A DNA stretch of 64,000 nt from Strongylocentrotus droebachiensis (taxonomy: Eukaryota > Echinodermata > Echinoidea > Camarodonta > Strongylocentrotidae): contig JAVYIG010000603.1 in assembly GCA_035222895.1 (NCBI GenBank), positions 62,001 to 126,000 of the forward strand, read 5' to 3'. Below are positions 33,172 through 45,167 of this stretch, one piece after another. Each line of letters starts with the position of its first letter. Position 1 is the stretch's first letter. The notes under the pieces were generated by a model. The model ran no database searches. It was not told where the DNA came from and saw only the letters and a list, made by a program, of their open reading frames with translations. A program made the translations under genes and the position numbers.

Positions 33172-33520
33172 CTGAGTAATGAAAAGAAAGAGACAAACCA
33201 TGAGTGTTTCTAGAAATATTCAAACAGACTTGCCATTGATATTCATGAGCCCGACCTTAATTTCGGATACTTCCTAAAATACGAAACCCACATTCCTTGT
33301 TGTTAACCCCAATCGGAGAGCATTTAGTCATGCCCTGAACTATGGATGTAGTAAATAAACTTCAACAATGAGAAAAGTGGAGGATACTACCGTATACAAC
33401 TTTATGAAGTCAACATATTTCTGGTGATGACCCATGATCCATGATCCAGAACCAAGAACCTCTCGTAGGAGAGTCAAGAACCTACATGAATATACTACAG
33501 TGCTCCTATATTACACTTAC

Positions 33521-33703
33521 CCTCACATTCAGGAAACGATTCCGAGAAACTTCCTGAACCCGTGCAGTTAACAAACGACGCACCAATTAGGTTATAATCA
33601 GTCGGACAAGAGAAGTTGCATCGTTGATTGTAGCGTACTGAATCACTGGGTGAACACGAAGAAGATATGTTTTCTTCTAATGAAGGTACGGTGCACGTTA
33701 TTA
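33521..33703 (-). CDS. CCP (sushi) exon G
   Basis: A 183-nt exon, phase 1-1, differing from H by Ser to Phe (IGASFVNC) and ISSSC for VSSSC. A 4-bp deletion just upstream of the acceptor polypyrimidine tract destroys the upstream ATG frame seen in other copies but leaves the AG acceptor intact, which supports an internal exon rather than a first exon. Confidence 0.78.
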
Positions 33704-34052
33704 CTGAGTAATGAAAAGAAAGAGACAAACCATGAGTGTTTCTAGAAATATTCAAACAGACTTGCCATTGATATTCATGAGCCCGACCTTAATTTCGGAT
33801 ACTTCCTAAAATACGAAACCCACATTCCTTGTTGTTAACCCCAATCGGAGAGCATTTAGTCATGCCCTGAACTATGGATGTAGTAAATAAACTTCAACAA
33901 TGAGAAAAGTGGAGGATACTACCGTATACAACTTTATGAAGTCAACATATTTCTGGTGATGACCCATGATCCATGATCCAGAACCAAGGACCTCTCGTAG
34001 GAGAGTCAAGAACCTACATGAATATACTACAGTGCTCCTATATTACACTTAC

Positions 34053-34235
34053 CCTCACATTCAGGAAACGATTCCGAGAAACTTCCTGAACCCGTGCAGT
34101 TAACAGACGACGCACCAATTAGGTTATAATCAGTCGGACAAGAGAAGTTGCATCGTTGATTGTAGCGTACTGAATCACCGGGTGAACACGAAGAAGATAC
34201 GTTTTCTTCTAATGAAGGTACGGTGCACGTTATTA
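34053..34235 (-). CDS. CCP (sushi) exon H
   Basis: A 183-nt exon, phase 1-1 (CTCAG acceptor, GTAAGT donor), encoding the commonest form of the module: TVPSLEENVSSSC, SPGDSVRYNQRCNFSC, PTDYNLIGASSVNC, SGSFSESFPEC. Spacing to exon G is 532 bp, which is the basic exon-plus-intron period where no transposon has entered. Confidence 0.8.
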
Positions 34236-34399
34236 CTGAGTTAATAATGAAAAGAACCAGACAAACCATGAGTGCTTCTAGAAATATTCAAACAGACTTG
34301 CCATCGATATTCATGAGCCCGACCTTAATTTCGGATGCTTCCTTAAAATACGAAACCCACATTCCTTGTTGTTAACCCCAATCGGAGAGCATTTAGTCA

Positions 34400-35169
34400 C
34401 ATATTGCTCCGGTTGTCTCATTTTCGCTCGCTGGACGTATATAGCAGACGACAATCGGCGGATTGGACGACACTTGGTAGTGAACTTGTATGTGAGATTG
34501 CTTTGCTAAATATAAAATACAAGAACATTTTCCTTATCTTTAAACTATCATTGATATCTGATAATTAAACAGTTATTAAAATAAACCTACCAAACTACAT
34601 AATACAATAAAATAATTGACTTAAAGTAGGGGAGTTTGATGTGGTGCACAATTGCACCCCTCTGTAAATAATCGAATAGTCCATGGTGATAATGAATATT
34701 CATGTTTTTGCTTACCTCGGCAAAATGTTTGCTTTTACTAAATGGAAAAATTACGGTGGGGGGTTGGATGAAATGGACATAATGAACCAAGCAGAAGTGA
34801 TCTATGATAATTCATGCTTCTTATCCTTCGTGTGCTTGACCTATAATCTTACAATCGCTTGGCAAACTGAGTCCAAAGTTCGACTTGTTTCACATGTGTT
34901 ATATAGGCAACGGCGAGCTTGCAACCTATTTTGATCAAATTACGGTGGGTGAACTTTCAAAAGTCAATGGGACATGAGGGTTCCAATGAAAGAGCTAGTG
35001 ATAACGTACGTCGGGGTGGATGTGCTTTTCGTTTAAACAAAAAATGATTTATTTATTTTTTAACGATTCTTTTTTTTGTGTGTGTGTTAAAATTCCATAT
35101 GCTAACATATTAGGCTTCTGACTCTGACGATAGGGGGCGTTGTCAAATGAGACTAAACGGAGCTATATG
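34400..35169. mobile_element. CATATTGCTCCG TIR element, copy 1
   Basis: Ends CATATTGCTCCGGTTGTC and, inverted, CATATAGCTCCGTTTAGTC share about 20 of 25 bases. The uninterrupted intron near 33320 reads TTTAGTCATGCCCTG, whereas here the element lies between TTTAGTCA and TGCCCTG with no duplicated target visible. About 770 bp, non-coding. Confidence 0.7.
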
Positions 35170-35328
35170 TGCCCTGAACTATGGATGTAGTAAATAACTT
35201 GAACAATGAGAAAAGTGGAGGATACTACCGTATACAATTTTACGAAGTCAACATATTTCTGGTGATGACCCATGACCCATCACCTACAACCGAGAACCTC
35301 TCGTAGGAGAGTCAAGAACCTACATGAA

Positions 35329-37259
35329 CATGGGTGTCGATCCCGGGGGGATGGGTGGGATATATCCCCCCCCCCCCTCCCCAATATTTCAGGTGGGGGG
35401 GGGGGGTGGCCTGTACAATCATCCCCCCAATAATTCACCCTAAAAAATAAAATAAAAAATTAAGAGAAAAATGATGAGAGCCCGATGAGAGTAGTTAATG
35501 GTTATTACTCGCCAGATGACCATCAATATACACATTTTGCTATCTCATTTTCATAATACATACACATATACGAAGTAAATGAGACAACCGTATATGAGAC
35601 AAGAATAAATTGAATTCTCGCTGATACTGCTTCATCAGGAATCGATGAATTTATTCAATTTGTTCAATCAACAGCATCATAGAAATGCAGTGCGCCAAAT
35701 GCAAAGACGCAGCGTGAAAAAGCAACGAGCTAAATGTTAAGCGCGAAGCGCAAAAGTAGCAATCTGCAATGAACATCAGACAATCCTGGACAGTGTAAAT
35801 ATAGATGAACTCTGTGACGAATTCGTGATGAGATCGAAGACAAGGGAATAGATTTTCGGACATTAGTATGACTTATAAGATGGTTCACTAGTTGTTATGT
35901 TGTTTCCGTTCACCCTTTTTAAAATTCACGTCATTGTATCTTTATTTGTGTTTTTTTTTCACTCATTTTTTTTCCTGATATTTCCTTAAACATTTTTCAT
36001 TTTTGGAGAAAGATTATTATGTCACAACTTATTTTTGTTTTATTGAAAAGCTGATGTAGGCCTATGTCACTGGCGTACTGGTGGGGGGGGGGGGGGGCTT
36101 GGGAGGGGGCGCTTACCCCCCTTCCAATAAAATCCAACCATGACTTATTTTCAATTTCATACAAGTGATTTATAAATGTTCGTGATATATGATTTTTTTA
36201 AAAATTCACGTTTCTCCATTTCTGTTGCAAACTGACACATTCCCAACTAGCCAGGAAGAGCATATATTTTGTATAGTCACTAATGGGCCTAATTAGTGGC
36301 CGTTAACACTAACAGTAGTATACAATTCCTTTCCAGAAGCTATTGCGACAAGCACAGCCGGGAGATAACATGCTACCCATCACTCGGGCTGTGCATGCAA
36401 AGATTTGCGAACGAACGATCCATACGTACATCATTTGGGGAAACTGAATTCAGACTAGGATTAAGAGTTATAATTAAATAAAACGTCAAAGTACACGATA
36501 CAACGAATCGTCTTCTTTTTCTAATAATTTAATGAAACTTAAAAGCTTCCGCGCTACGCGCGGGATGGGCGAAAATGATTTCAGAGGTGGATTAAGAGTA
36601 ATAATCAAATGAAACGTCAAAGCTTCCGAGCTTCGCACGGGAGGGGGAAAACTAAATTCAGACAAGGACACGATACAACGAATCGTCTTCCTTCTCTAAT
36701 AATTAATGAAACGGTAAAGCTTCCGCGCTTAGCGCTGGATGGGCGAAAATGAATACAGACAAGGATTAAGAGTAATAATTTATTGAAACGTCAAAGCTCC
36801 CGCGCTTCGCGCGGGAGGGCGGGGGAATTGCAGACAAGGACACGATACAACGAATCAAGTTCTCTAATAATTTATTGAAACGTCAGAGCTTCCGCGCTAC
36901 GCGCGGAGGAAGAGGAACTTGATTCAAACAAGGATTAAGAGTCGAGAACGGTCCAACGAATCGTCTTCTGCCTCTAATAATTTAATGAAACGTCAAAGCT
37001 TTCGCACTTCGCGGGGGAGGGGGAAAACTCCCCTCTCCCTACACCCAACCCCCTAGGGAGCGCGCTTCGCGCGCTCTGTAAGTGATTCGCACGCTTCGCG
37101 TGCTCACTACCGCCCCCCTAAAATGAAATTCTGACTACGCGCTTGGGGAGGGGGTGTAACCTGCCACACGCTTCTACCTCTTGGTTGCTTTGATCCATTG
37201 CCGAAAATATTTTGGCACCTATCATCCCCCCCAACCACGAATACAAATCGACACCCTTG
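35329..37259. mobile_element. hAT-like non-autonomous element, copy 1
   Basis: 1,931 bp with ends CATGGGTGTCGAT and ATCGACACCCTTG, flanked by the 8-bp direct repeat TACATGAA (35321-35328, 37260-37267) that is single in the empty intron copies. Eight-base duplications and CA-starting short TIRs are typical of hAT. It carries G-runs at both sides and a minisatellite of palindromic CGCGCTTCGCGCG units, but no transposase. Confidence 0.8.
36400..37110. repeat. Minisatellite of palindromic CGCGCTTCGCGCG units
   Basis: Imperfect tandem units of roughly 100-150 bp, each with AATGAAACGTCAAAGCTTCC, then CGCGCTTCGCGCGGGAGGG and AAGGATTAAGAGTAATAA. The GC palindromes can form short hairpins. Present in both hAT copies (also 41845-42550). 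Confidence 0.75.
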
Positions 37260-37297
37260 TACATGAATATACCACAGTGCTCCTATATTACACTTAC

Positions 37298-37480
37298 CCT
37301 CACATTCAGGAAACGATTCCGAGAAACTTCCTGAACCCGTGCAGTTAACAGACGACGCACCAATTAGGTTATAATCAGTCGGACAAGAGAAGTTGCATCG
37401 TTGATTGTAGCGTACTGAATCACCGGGTGAACACGAAGAAGATACGTTTTCTTCTAATGATGGTACGGTGCACGTTATTA
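37298..37480 (-). CDS. CCP (sushi) exon I
   Basis: A 183-nt exon, phase 1-1, with the same donor, acceptor and predicted protein as exon J. It lies 3,245 bp from exon H and 5,443 bp from exon J; the excess in the second interval is an L2-like insertion of about 2.2 kb. Near-identity of H, I and J including their flanks points to a recent duplication or gene conversion. Confidence 0.8.
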
Positions 37481-37641
37481 CTGAGTTAATAATGAAAAGA
37501 ACCAGACAAACCATGAGTGCTTCTAGAAATATTCAAACAGACTTGCCATCGATATTCATGAGCCCGACCTTAATTTCGGATGCCTCCTTAAAATACGAAA
37601 CCCACATTCCTTGTTGTTAACCCCAATCGGAGAGCATTTAG

Positions 37642-38412
37642 TCACATATTGCTCCGGTTGTCTCATTTTCGCTCGCTGGACGTATATAGCAGACGACAAT
37701 CGGCGGATTGGACGACACTTGGTAGTGAACTTGTATGTGAGATTGCTTTGCTAAATATAAAATACAAGAACATTTTCCTTATCTTTAAACTATCATTGAT
37801 ATCTGATAATTAAACAGTTATTAAAATAAACCTACCAAACTACATAATACAATGAAATAATTGACTTAAAGTAGGGGAGTTTGATGTGGTGCACAATTGC
37901 ACCCCTCTGTAAATAATCGAATAGTCCATGGTGATAATGAATATTCATGTTTTTGCTTACCTCGGCAAAATGTTTGCTTTTACTAAATGAAAAAATTACG
38001 GTGGGGGGTTGGATGAAATGGACATAATGAACCAATCAGAAGTGATCTATGATAATTCATGCTTCTTATCCTTCGTGTGCTTGACCTATAATCTTACAAT
38101 CGCTTGGCAAACTGAGTCCAAAGTTCGACTTGTTTCACATGTGTTATATAGGCAACGGCGAGCTTGCAACCTATTTTGATCAAATTACGGTGGGTGAACT
38201 TTCAAAAGTCAATGGGACATGAGGGTTCCAATGAAAGAGCTAGTGATAACGTACGTCGGGGTGGATGTGCTTTTCGTTTAAACAAAAAATGATGTATTTA
38301 TTTTATAACGATTTTTTTGTTTTGTGTGTGTGTTAAAATTCCATAGGCTAACATGTTAGGCTTCTGACTCTGACGATAGGGGGCGTTGTCAAATGAGACT
38401 AAACGGAGCTAT
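37642..38412. mobile_element. CATATTGCTCCG TIR element, copy 2
   Basis: Nearly identical to copy 1 and at the same position relative to the CCP exon, so it arrived by block duplication rather than by a new insertion. Confidence 0.7.
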
Positions 38413-38439
38413 ATGTGCCCTGAACTATGGATGTAGTAA

Positions 38440-40635
38440 TAATAATAATAATAATAACCTAGACTTATATAGCGCATTTAATCTTCGAAGAAAATAGCAA
38501 TGCGCTTTACAATATTAATACAACAAAATTACACATAACTACTAATTCATGAACTAAAGAAATATCAAATAAGGACAAGATTAATAATAATCAATCATTA
38601 TAAACATTAATTACAGAGAAATGAAGGCAAATTATGTAAAAGTACAGTAATGTAATTAAATGTTGATGAATACAATAATACAGTTTAAATGACATTAGAA
38701 AGCGTTTTTGAACAGGTAGGTTTTCAGATGAGATTGAAAGAAAGTTAAGTCTGTGATAGTTCGGAAGGTAGTGGGGAGAGAGTTCCAGAGATGCGAAGCT
38801 GCAGATGAGAATCTTCTGGATCCGTATGACTTGGTCCTGTCTTTCGTGGGTTCAATGAGGTGTTGAGATGCAGAGCGGAGGGATCGAGTGGGTATGTAAG
38901 GTGTAACAAGTTCAGATATGTAGCTGGGACAGAGTTGATGAAGTGCTTTGAAAGTTAGAATGATGACTTTGTACTGGATTCTCTGGGATACGGGCAGCCA
39001 ATGGAGTTCCTGTAGAGTGGGAGTGATGTGCTCTTGCCTTGGTAATTTGGAAACTAGTCTGGCAGCTGAATTTTGAATTCGCTGAAGCTTGGCGATGTCT
39101 TTATTGGGGAGATTAATGAGGAGACAATTACAAGAATCGAGAAGAGAGGTGACGAAGGAGTGTACAAGGATCTCAGTTGTGTGATTGTCGAGGAGATTTC
39201 TTATCTTTCCGATTTTGTAGAGAGATAGGGATGCATTCCGACAGATGGAGTTCACATTTTGACGTAGAGTTAGGTGATTATCGAACACAACTCCAAGGTC
39301 TCGAACAGTTATGCTGCTAGAGATGCTGGTGTCACCAACCGTGAGTGGAGACAGTTCCCGATTTGAGCCACGCTTCCTGGATGATGTTAGATGAAGCATT
39401 TCAGTTTTGCCATCATTGATAACAAGCATGTTATCCTTCATCCAATTGCGAATCTCCGTGATACATAACTCTAGTCTTTCTTTTGACTCATGTCTCGTAT
39501 CAGGATTTGTAGCTGTGTACAACTGCAGGTCGTCAGCATACATCATACACTCAACGTTGTGCTGCTCTGCAATACTCTGAAGAAGAGATGTATAACAGAT
39601 AAATAACAGTGGCCCTATTACTGACCCCTGTGGTACTCCCCATCTAATCACTTCGGAGCTGGACGTCTTACCATCAATGAGTACTCGTTGTTCCCTTCCC
39701 TCCAGGTAAGAGGCAATCCATGTTTTTACAGCACCAGTGATGCCAAAGGAGGCTGAAAGCCTCTTCAGCAAGATGCTGTGATCAACAGTGTCAAAAGCTG
39801 AGCTAAGATCAAGGAGAACCAGCATTGCTTCATTGCCGTCATCAAGGATTTTCAATAGGTCATCCTGCACTCTGGTCAGAGCTGTTTCAACACTAAATGA
39901 TGGTCTGTAAGCTGACTGTCTTGAGGCAAGCAGAGCGTTGTCCCTCAGATAGGTCATAAGTTGCTGACATACAACTCGTTCGATAATCTTGCCGAGGTAG
40001 GGAAGATTTGAGATAGGCCGATAGTTTCGAAGACAATCAGGATCAAGGCTAGGTTTCTTAAGAGTTGGTATAATCAAAGAAGACTTGAGAGCTTCAGGGA
40101 AGACTCCCGACTGCAGAGACTGATTTGTAATGTCTGTAATGGCTGGTAGAAGTTCCTCCATACATTGCCTAAAGACCTGTGCTGGTATCGGATCAGACAT
40201 ACATGATTTTACTTTAGAAGATTTTATGATCTTCAAGACGTCCTCTTGACTGACAGGTTTAAAGTTCTCGAGCCGACAATCCATCTGGATATCATTCTCC
40301 TCACGAGTATTTCGCGATGTAATTTCCAATGTAGCTCGAAGATTGCCTATTTTGCTGGTGAAATAACTTAGAAACTCACGTGCTATATCAGTTTCAGGAG
40401 GATATGCTGGTAGGGTTTGAGCAGGCCTTTCAGTAGTAAGACTCTTCACAACATGAAATAGCTGTCTGGAGTCGGAGGTCCTTATCAGCTCTCGGTGATG
40501 TTCTTGTTTCGTCCTCTTTAAAAGGTAGTTATATTCCGTTACTGCCTTTTTCATGTTCTTATTATCCTGCGTTGATCTCGGATTAGACTTTCTCCACCTC
40601 CTCTCCAGCCGACGAACATTCCGTTTGGATGTCCG
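38440..40635 (-). mobile_element. L2-like non-LTR retrotransposon, 5'-truncated
   Basis: It interrupts GGATGTAGTAA|ATAACTTGAACAATG, which is continuous at 35183 and 44812. The 3' end at the left is an AAT/ATT microsatellite. The 5' end is truncated within the coding region, as usual for target-primed insertions. It is absent from the sister blocks, so it entered after the 3.25-kb duplication. Confidence 0.88.
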
Positions 40636-40680
40636 AATAACTTGAACAATGAGAAAAGTGGAGAATACTACCGTATACAA
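38695..40680 (-). CDS. Reverse transcriptase frame of the L2-like element
   Basis: 661 codons are open, the first 13 or so (MYTVVFSTFLIVQV) being host intron read in frame. RT motifs: LLDLSSAFDTVDHSILL, GVPQGSVIGPLLF, YADDLQLY; the C-terminus has LQRIQNSAARLVSKL and HWLPVSQRIQYKVIIL, characteristic of the L2/CR1 group. The endonuclease is missing, so this copy is dead on arrival although its RT frame has not decayed, which dates it as young. Confidence 0.88.
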   Translation of the reverse strand: MYTVVFSTFLIVQVIRTSKRNVRRLERRWRKSNPRSTQDNKNMKKAVTEYNYLLKRTKQEHHRELIRTSDSRQLFHVVKSLTTERPAQTLPAYPPETDIAREFLSYFTSKIGNLRATLEITSRNTREENDIQMDCRLENFKPVSQEDVLKIIKSSKVKSCMSDPIPAQVFRQCMEELLPAITDITNQSLQSGVFPEALKSSLIIPTLKKPSLDPDCLRNYRPISNLPYLGKIIERVVCQQLMTYLRDNALLASRQSAYRPSFSVETALTRVQDDLLKILDDGNEAMLVLLDLSSAFDTVDHSILLKRLSASFGITGAVKTWIASYLEGREQRVLIDGKTSSSEVIRWGVPQGSVIGPLLFICYTSLLQSIAEQHNVECMMYADDLQLYTATNPDTRHESKERLELCITEIRNWMKDNMLVINDGKTEMLHLTSSRKRGSNRELSPLTVGDTSISSSITVRDLGVVFDNHLTLRQNVNSICRNASLSLYKIGKIRNLLDNHTTEILVHSFVTSLLDSCNCLLINLPNKDIAKLQRIQNSAARLVSKLPRQEHITPTLQELHWLPVSQRIQYKVIILTFKALHQLCPSYISELVTPYIPTRSLRSASQHLIEPTKDRTKSYGSRRFSSAASHLWNSLPTTFRTITDLTFFQSHLKTYLFKNAF

Positions 40681-40772
40681 TTTTACGAAGTCAACATATT
40701 TCTGGTGATGACCCCATGACCCATCACCTACAACCGAGAACCTCTCGTAGGAGAGTCAAGAACCTACATGAA

Positions 40773-42702
40773 CATGGGTGTCGATCCCGGGGGGATGGGT
40801 GGGACATATCCTCCCCCCCCCCAATATTTCAGGTGGGGGGGGGGGGTGGCCTGTACAATGATCCCCCCAATAATTCACCCTAAAAAATAAAATAAAAAAT
40901 TAAGAGAAAAATGATGAGAGCCCGATGAGAGTAGTTAATGGTTATTACTCGCCAGATGACCATTAATATACACATTTTGCTATCTCATTTTCATAATACA
41001 TACATATATACGAAGTAAATGAGACAACCGTATATGAGACAAGAATAAATTGAATTCTCGCTGATACTGCTTCATCAGGAATTGATGAATTTATTCAATT
41101 TGTTCAATCAACAGCATCATAGAAATGCAGTGCGCCAAATGCAAAGACGCAGCGTGAAAAAGCAACGAGCTAAATGTTAAGCGCGAAGCGCAAAAGTAGC
41201 AATCTGCAATGAACATCAGAAAATCCTCGACAGTGTAAATATAGATGAACTCTGTGACGAATTCGTGATGAGATCGAAGACAAGGGAATAGATTTTCGGA
41301 CATTAGTATGACTTATAAGATGGTTCACTAGTTGTTATGTTGTTTCCGTTCACCCTTTTTAAAATTCACGTCATTGTATCTTTATTTGTGTTTTTTTTTC
41401 ACTCATTTTATTTCCTGATATTTCCTTAAACATTTTTCATTTTTGGAGAAAGATTATTATGTCACAACTTATTTTTGTTTTATTGAAAAGCTGATGTAGG
41501 CCTATGTCACTGGCGTACTGGTGGGGGGGGGGGGGCTTGGGAGGGGGCGCTTACCCCCCTTCCAATAAAATCCAACCATGACTTATTTTCAATTTCATAC
41601 AAGTGATTTATAAATGTTCGTGATATATGATTTTAAAAAAAATTCACGTTTCTCCATTTCTGTTGCAAACTGACACATTCCCAACTAGCCAGGAAGAGCA
41701 TATATTTTGTATAGTCACTAATGGGCCTAATTAGTGGCCGTTAACACTAACAGTAGTATACAATTCCTTTCCAGAAGCTATTGCGACAAGCACAGCCGGG
41801 AGATAACATGCTACCCATCACTCGGGCTGTGCATGCAAAGATTTGCGAACGAACGATCCATACGTACATCATTTGGGGAAACTGAATTCAGACTAGGATT
41901 AAGAGTTATAATTAAATAAAACGTCAAAGTACACGATACAACGAATCGTCTTCTTTTTCTAATAATTTAATGAAACTTAAAAGCTTCCGCGCTACGCGCG
42001 GGATGGGCGAAAATGATTTCAGAGGTGGATTAAGAGTAATAATCAAATGAAACGTCAAAGCTTCCGAGCTTCGCACGGGAGGGGGAAAACTAAATTCAGA
42101 CAAGGACACGATACAACGAATCGTCTTCCTTCTCTAATAATTAATGAAACGGTAAAGCTTCCGCGCTTAGCGCTGGATGGGCGAAAATGAATACAGACAA
42201 GGATTAAGAGTAATAATTTATTGAAACGTCAAAGCTCCCGCGCTTCGCGCGGGAGGGCGGGGGAATTGCAGACAAGGACACGATACAACGAATCAAGTTC
42301 TCTAATAATTTATTGAAACGTCAGAGCTTCCGCGCTACGCGCGGAGGAAGAGGAACTTGATTCAAACAAGGATTAAGAGTCGAGAACGGTCCAACGAATC
42401 GTCTCCTGCCTCTAATAATTTAATGAAACGTCAAAGCTTTCGCACTTCGCGGGGGAGGGGGAAAACTCCCCTCTCCCTACACCCAACCCCCTAGGGAGCG
42501 CGCTTCGCGCGCTCTGTAAGTGATTCGCACGCTTCGCGTGCTCACTACCGCCCCCCTAAAATGAAATTCTGGCTACGCGCTTGGGGAGGGGGTGTAACCT
42601 GCCCACGCTTCTACCTCTTGGTTGCTTTGATCCATTGCCGAAAATATTTTGGCACCTATCATCCCCCCCCCCCCCAACCACGAATACAAATCGACACCCT
42701 TG
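40773..42702. mobile_element. hAT-like non-autonomous element, copy 2
   Basis: 1,930 bp, nearly identical to copy 1 including the flanking TACATGAA repeats (40765-40772, 42703-42710), so it is a duplicated locus rather than an independent insertion. Differences are mainly in G/C homopolymer lengths. Confidence 0.8.
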
Positions 42703-42740
42703 TACATGAATATACCACAGTGCTCCTATATTACACTTAC

Positions 42741-42923
42741 CCTCACATTCAGGAAACGATTCCGAGAAACTTCCTGAACCCGTGCAGTTAACAGACGACG
42801 CACCAATTAGGTTATAATCAGTCGGACAAGAGAAGTTGCATCGTTGATTGTAGCGTACTGAATCACCGGGTGAACACGAAGAAGATACGTTTTCTTCTAA
42901 TGATGGTACGGTGCACGTTATTA
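42741..42923 (-). CDS. CCP (sushi) exon J
   Basis: A 183-nt exon, phase 1-1, encoding a six-cysteine CCP module (ITCTVPSLEENVSSSC, RYNQRCNFSC, VNCTGSG, FPECEG). By reading, it encodes the same protein as exons H and I; relative to H a synonymous change sits in the Pro codon of TVPSL. It lies in the third copy of a long duplicated block, directly 5' of an 8-bp target-site copy left by a hAT-like insertion. Confidence 0.8.
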
Positions 42924-43081
42924 CTGAGTTAATAATGAAAAGAACCAGACAAACCATGAGTGCTTCTAGAAATATTCAAACAGACTTGCCATCGATATTC
43001 ATGAGCCCGACCTTAATTTCGGATGCCTCCTTAAAATACGAAACCCACATTCCTTGTTGTTAACCCCAATCGGAGAGCATT

Positions 43082-44796
43082 TAGTCACATATTGCTCCGG
43101 TTGTCTCATTTTCGCTCGCTGGACGTATATAGCAGACGACAATCGGCGGATTGGACGACACTTGGTAGTGAACTTGTATGTGAGATTGCTTTGCTAAATA
43201 TAAAATACAAGAACATTTTCCTTATCTTTAAACTATCATTGATATCTGATAATTAAACAGTTATTAAAATAAACCTACCAAACTACATAATACAATGAAA
43301 TAATTGACTTAAAGTAGGGGAGTTTGATGTGGTGCACAATTGCACCCCTCTGTAAATAATCGAATAGTCCATGGTGATAATGAATATTCATGTTTTTGCT
43401 TACCTCGGCAAAATGTTTGCTTTTACTAAATGGAAAAATTACGGTGGGGGGTTGGATGAAATGGACATAATAAACCAAGCAGAAGTGATCTATGATAATT
43501 CATGCTTCTTATCCTTCGTGTGCTTGACCTATAATCCTACAATCGCTTGGCAAACTGAGTCCAAAGTTCGACTTGTTTCACATGTGTTATATAGGCAACG
43601 GCGAGCTTGCAACCTGTTTTGATCAAATTACGGTGGGTGAACTTTCAAAAGTCAATGGGACATGAGGGTTCCAATGAAAGAGCTAGTGATAACGTACGTC
43701 GGGGTGGATGTGCTTTTCGTTTAAAGTTGATGTTCATTGATTTTAAAAACTAACTTAATTTCATTATTGCAAAGTTGAAACTGTGATTCGACAAGGTTAT
43801 CAAACTTCAATGCTTGGAAACATTCGAGGTGATTATTATTATAAATTATAAAACGCTTAAATACAGCCCCGGCATAGCACCTGAAGAGCTCTCCGAACGC
43901 TCCTGAGATGTGTGAGATCACTGTATGGACACGATTTGCACAAGCAGACGATGTCCCATGACATCACACACATTTTCAGTGCCTGTGTTTACATCTTCTC
44001 TTGAGTTCTTTCTCTTACTTCACTACCGTCAGGCTAAAATTATAATCTATTGCCTCACTCTAAACCCCGCACACGGTTTTATTTTGATGACAAATGCAGC
44101 GATACAAAAATAAAGGAATTTGTCGCTTGTAAACAAAATAAGACGGTATTGAATATTCAGCTGCACACAGCGCGGTATGTTCGGCGTTTCAAGAGGGAAC
44201 AAATGCCGTCCTGATATCATTCCAGGGGGTTTTCAATTTGAAAGTCTGGTTTCTTTGATCGTTAATTAACACATATCCTGTGTATTTACAAGCAAACGAT
44301 TTTAGTTATCGGAATCGGGTCATATCCCCCTTTGAATGGTTTGACATGCCATTACATTTATATACACTAAACTCATTATAATTTGAGAAATAATAGCTTT
44401 GCAATTATGTTCATTCTCTATGGGATGTCGTCTGCTTGGGCAGTGTTGGTCCATATAGTGACGTCATTAAAAACATCGTTATTTTTCCGGCGAATCTCTC
44501 GCATATCCCAGCTGCTACTGGAGGTGGTTGTATTTGTATTTTTATAAATCACCCGATATGTAGTTGACCTAAAACTTGTACGATGGCTATCTGTTAGCTT
44601 AACAGTTTCTAGTGATACATTAGTTGACATATTTGTGATTTTCTTTGAAGTTCACCTTTAAACAAAAAATGATTTATTTATTTTTTAACGATTTTTTTTT
44701 TTTGTGTGTGTGTTAAAATTCCATAGGCTAACATGTTAGGCTTCTGACTCTGACGATAGGGGGCGTTGTCAAATGAGACTAAACGGAGCTATATGT
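43082..44796. mobile_element. CATATTGCTCCG TIR element, copy 3, with nested insert
   Basis: Same ends as copies 1 and 2. At CGTTTAAAC it is interrupted by a 0.93-kb insert (43728-44655). The hAT-like element is missing from this block; the intron continues normally from CTACATGAA to exon K's donor at 44985. Confidence 0.7.
43728..44655. mobile_element. Insert with duplicated TTTAAA, copy 1
   Basis: TTTAAA stands on both sides of the insert, whereas sister copies have one. Ends GTTGATGTTC and GAAGTTCACC are weakly inverted. A related copy lies at 46075-46990. TTAA-containing duplication would suit piggyBac-like elements, but the ends do not prove it. No known protein. Confidence 0.5.
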
Positions 44797-44984
44797 GCCC
44801 TGAACTATGGATGTAGTAAATAACTTGAACAATGAGAAAAGTGGAGGATACTACCGTATACAATTTTACGAAGTCAACATATTTCTGGCGATGACCCATG
44901 ACCCATCACCTACAACCGAGAACCTCTCGTAGGAGAGTCAAGAACCTACATGAATATATCACAGTGCTCCTATATTACACTTAC

Positions 44985-45167
44985 CCTCACATTCAGGAAA
45001 CGATTCCGAGAAACTTCCTGAGATCGTGCAGGTAACAGACGATGGACCAATTAGGTTAAAGCCAGTCGGACAAGAGAAACTGCATAGGTCCTTGTAGCTT
45101 ATTGATGTACCGGGTGAACACAATGAAGATACGTTTTCTTCTAATGAAGGTACGGTGCACGTAATCT
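44985..45167 (-). CDS. CCP (sushi) exon K
   Basis: A 183-nt exon, phase 1-1, with CTCAG acceptor and GTAAGT donor, 536 bp from exon L. It is the most divergent member of the right-hand group: LCSPGTSISYKDLCSFSC and PTGFNLIGPSSVTCTISG replace the common RYNQRCNFSC and PTDYNLIGASSVNC. All six cysteines are kept. Its acceptor reads CAG then AGATTACG, as in copies B, C and E, rather than CAG then TAATAACG. Confidence 0.78.

Noticed and set aside
34587..34934. Open frames repeated at 34.6, 37.8 and 43.3 kb
   Set aside because: They repeat only because the non-coding TIR element that contains them is duplicated; no conserved protein pattern.
36296..36481. Open frames in the CGCGCTTCGCGCG minisatellite (also near 41734)
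   Set aside because: They lie wholly within a non-autonomous hAT-like repeat and resemble no protein.
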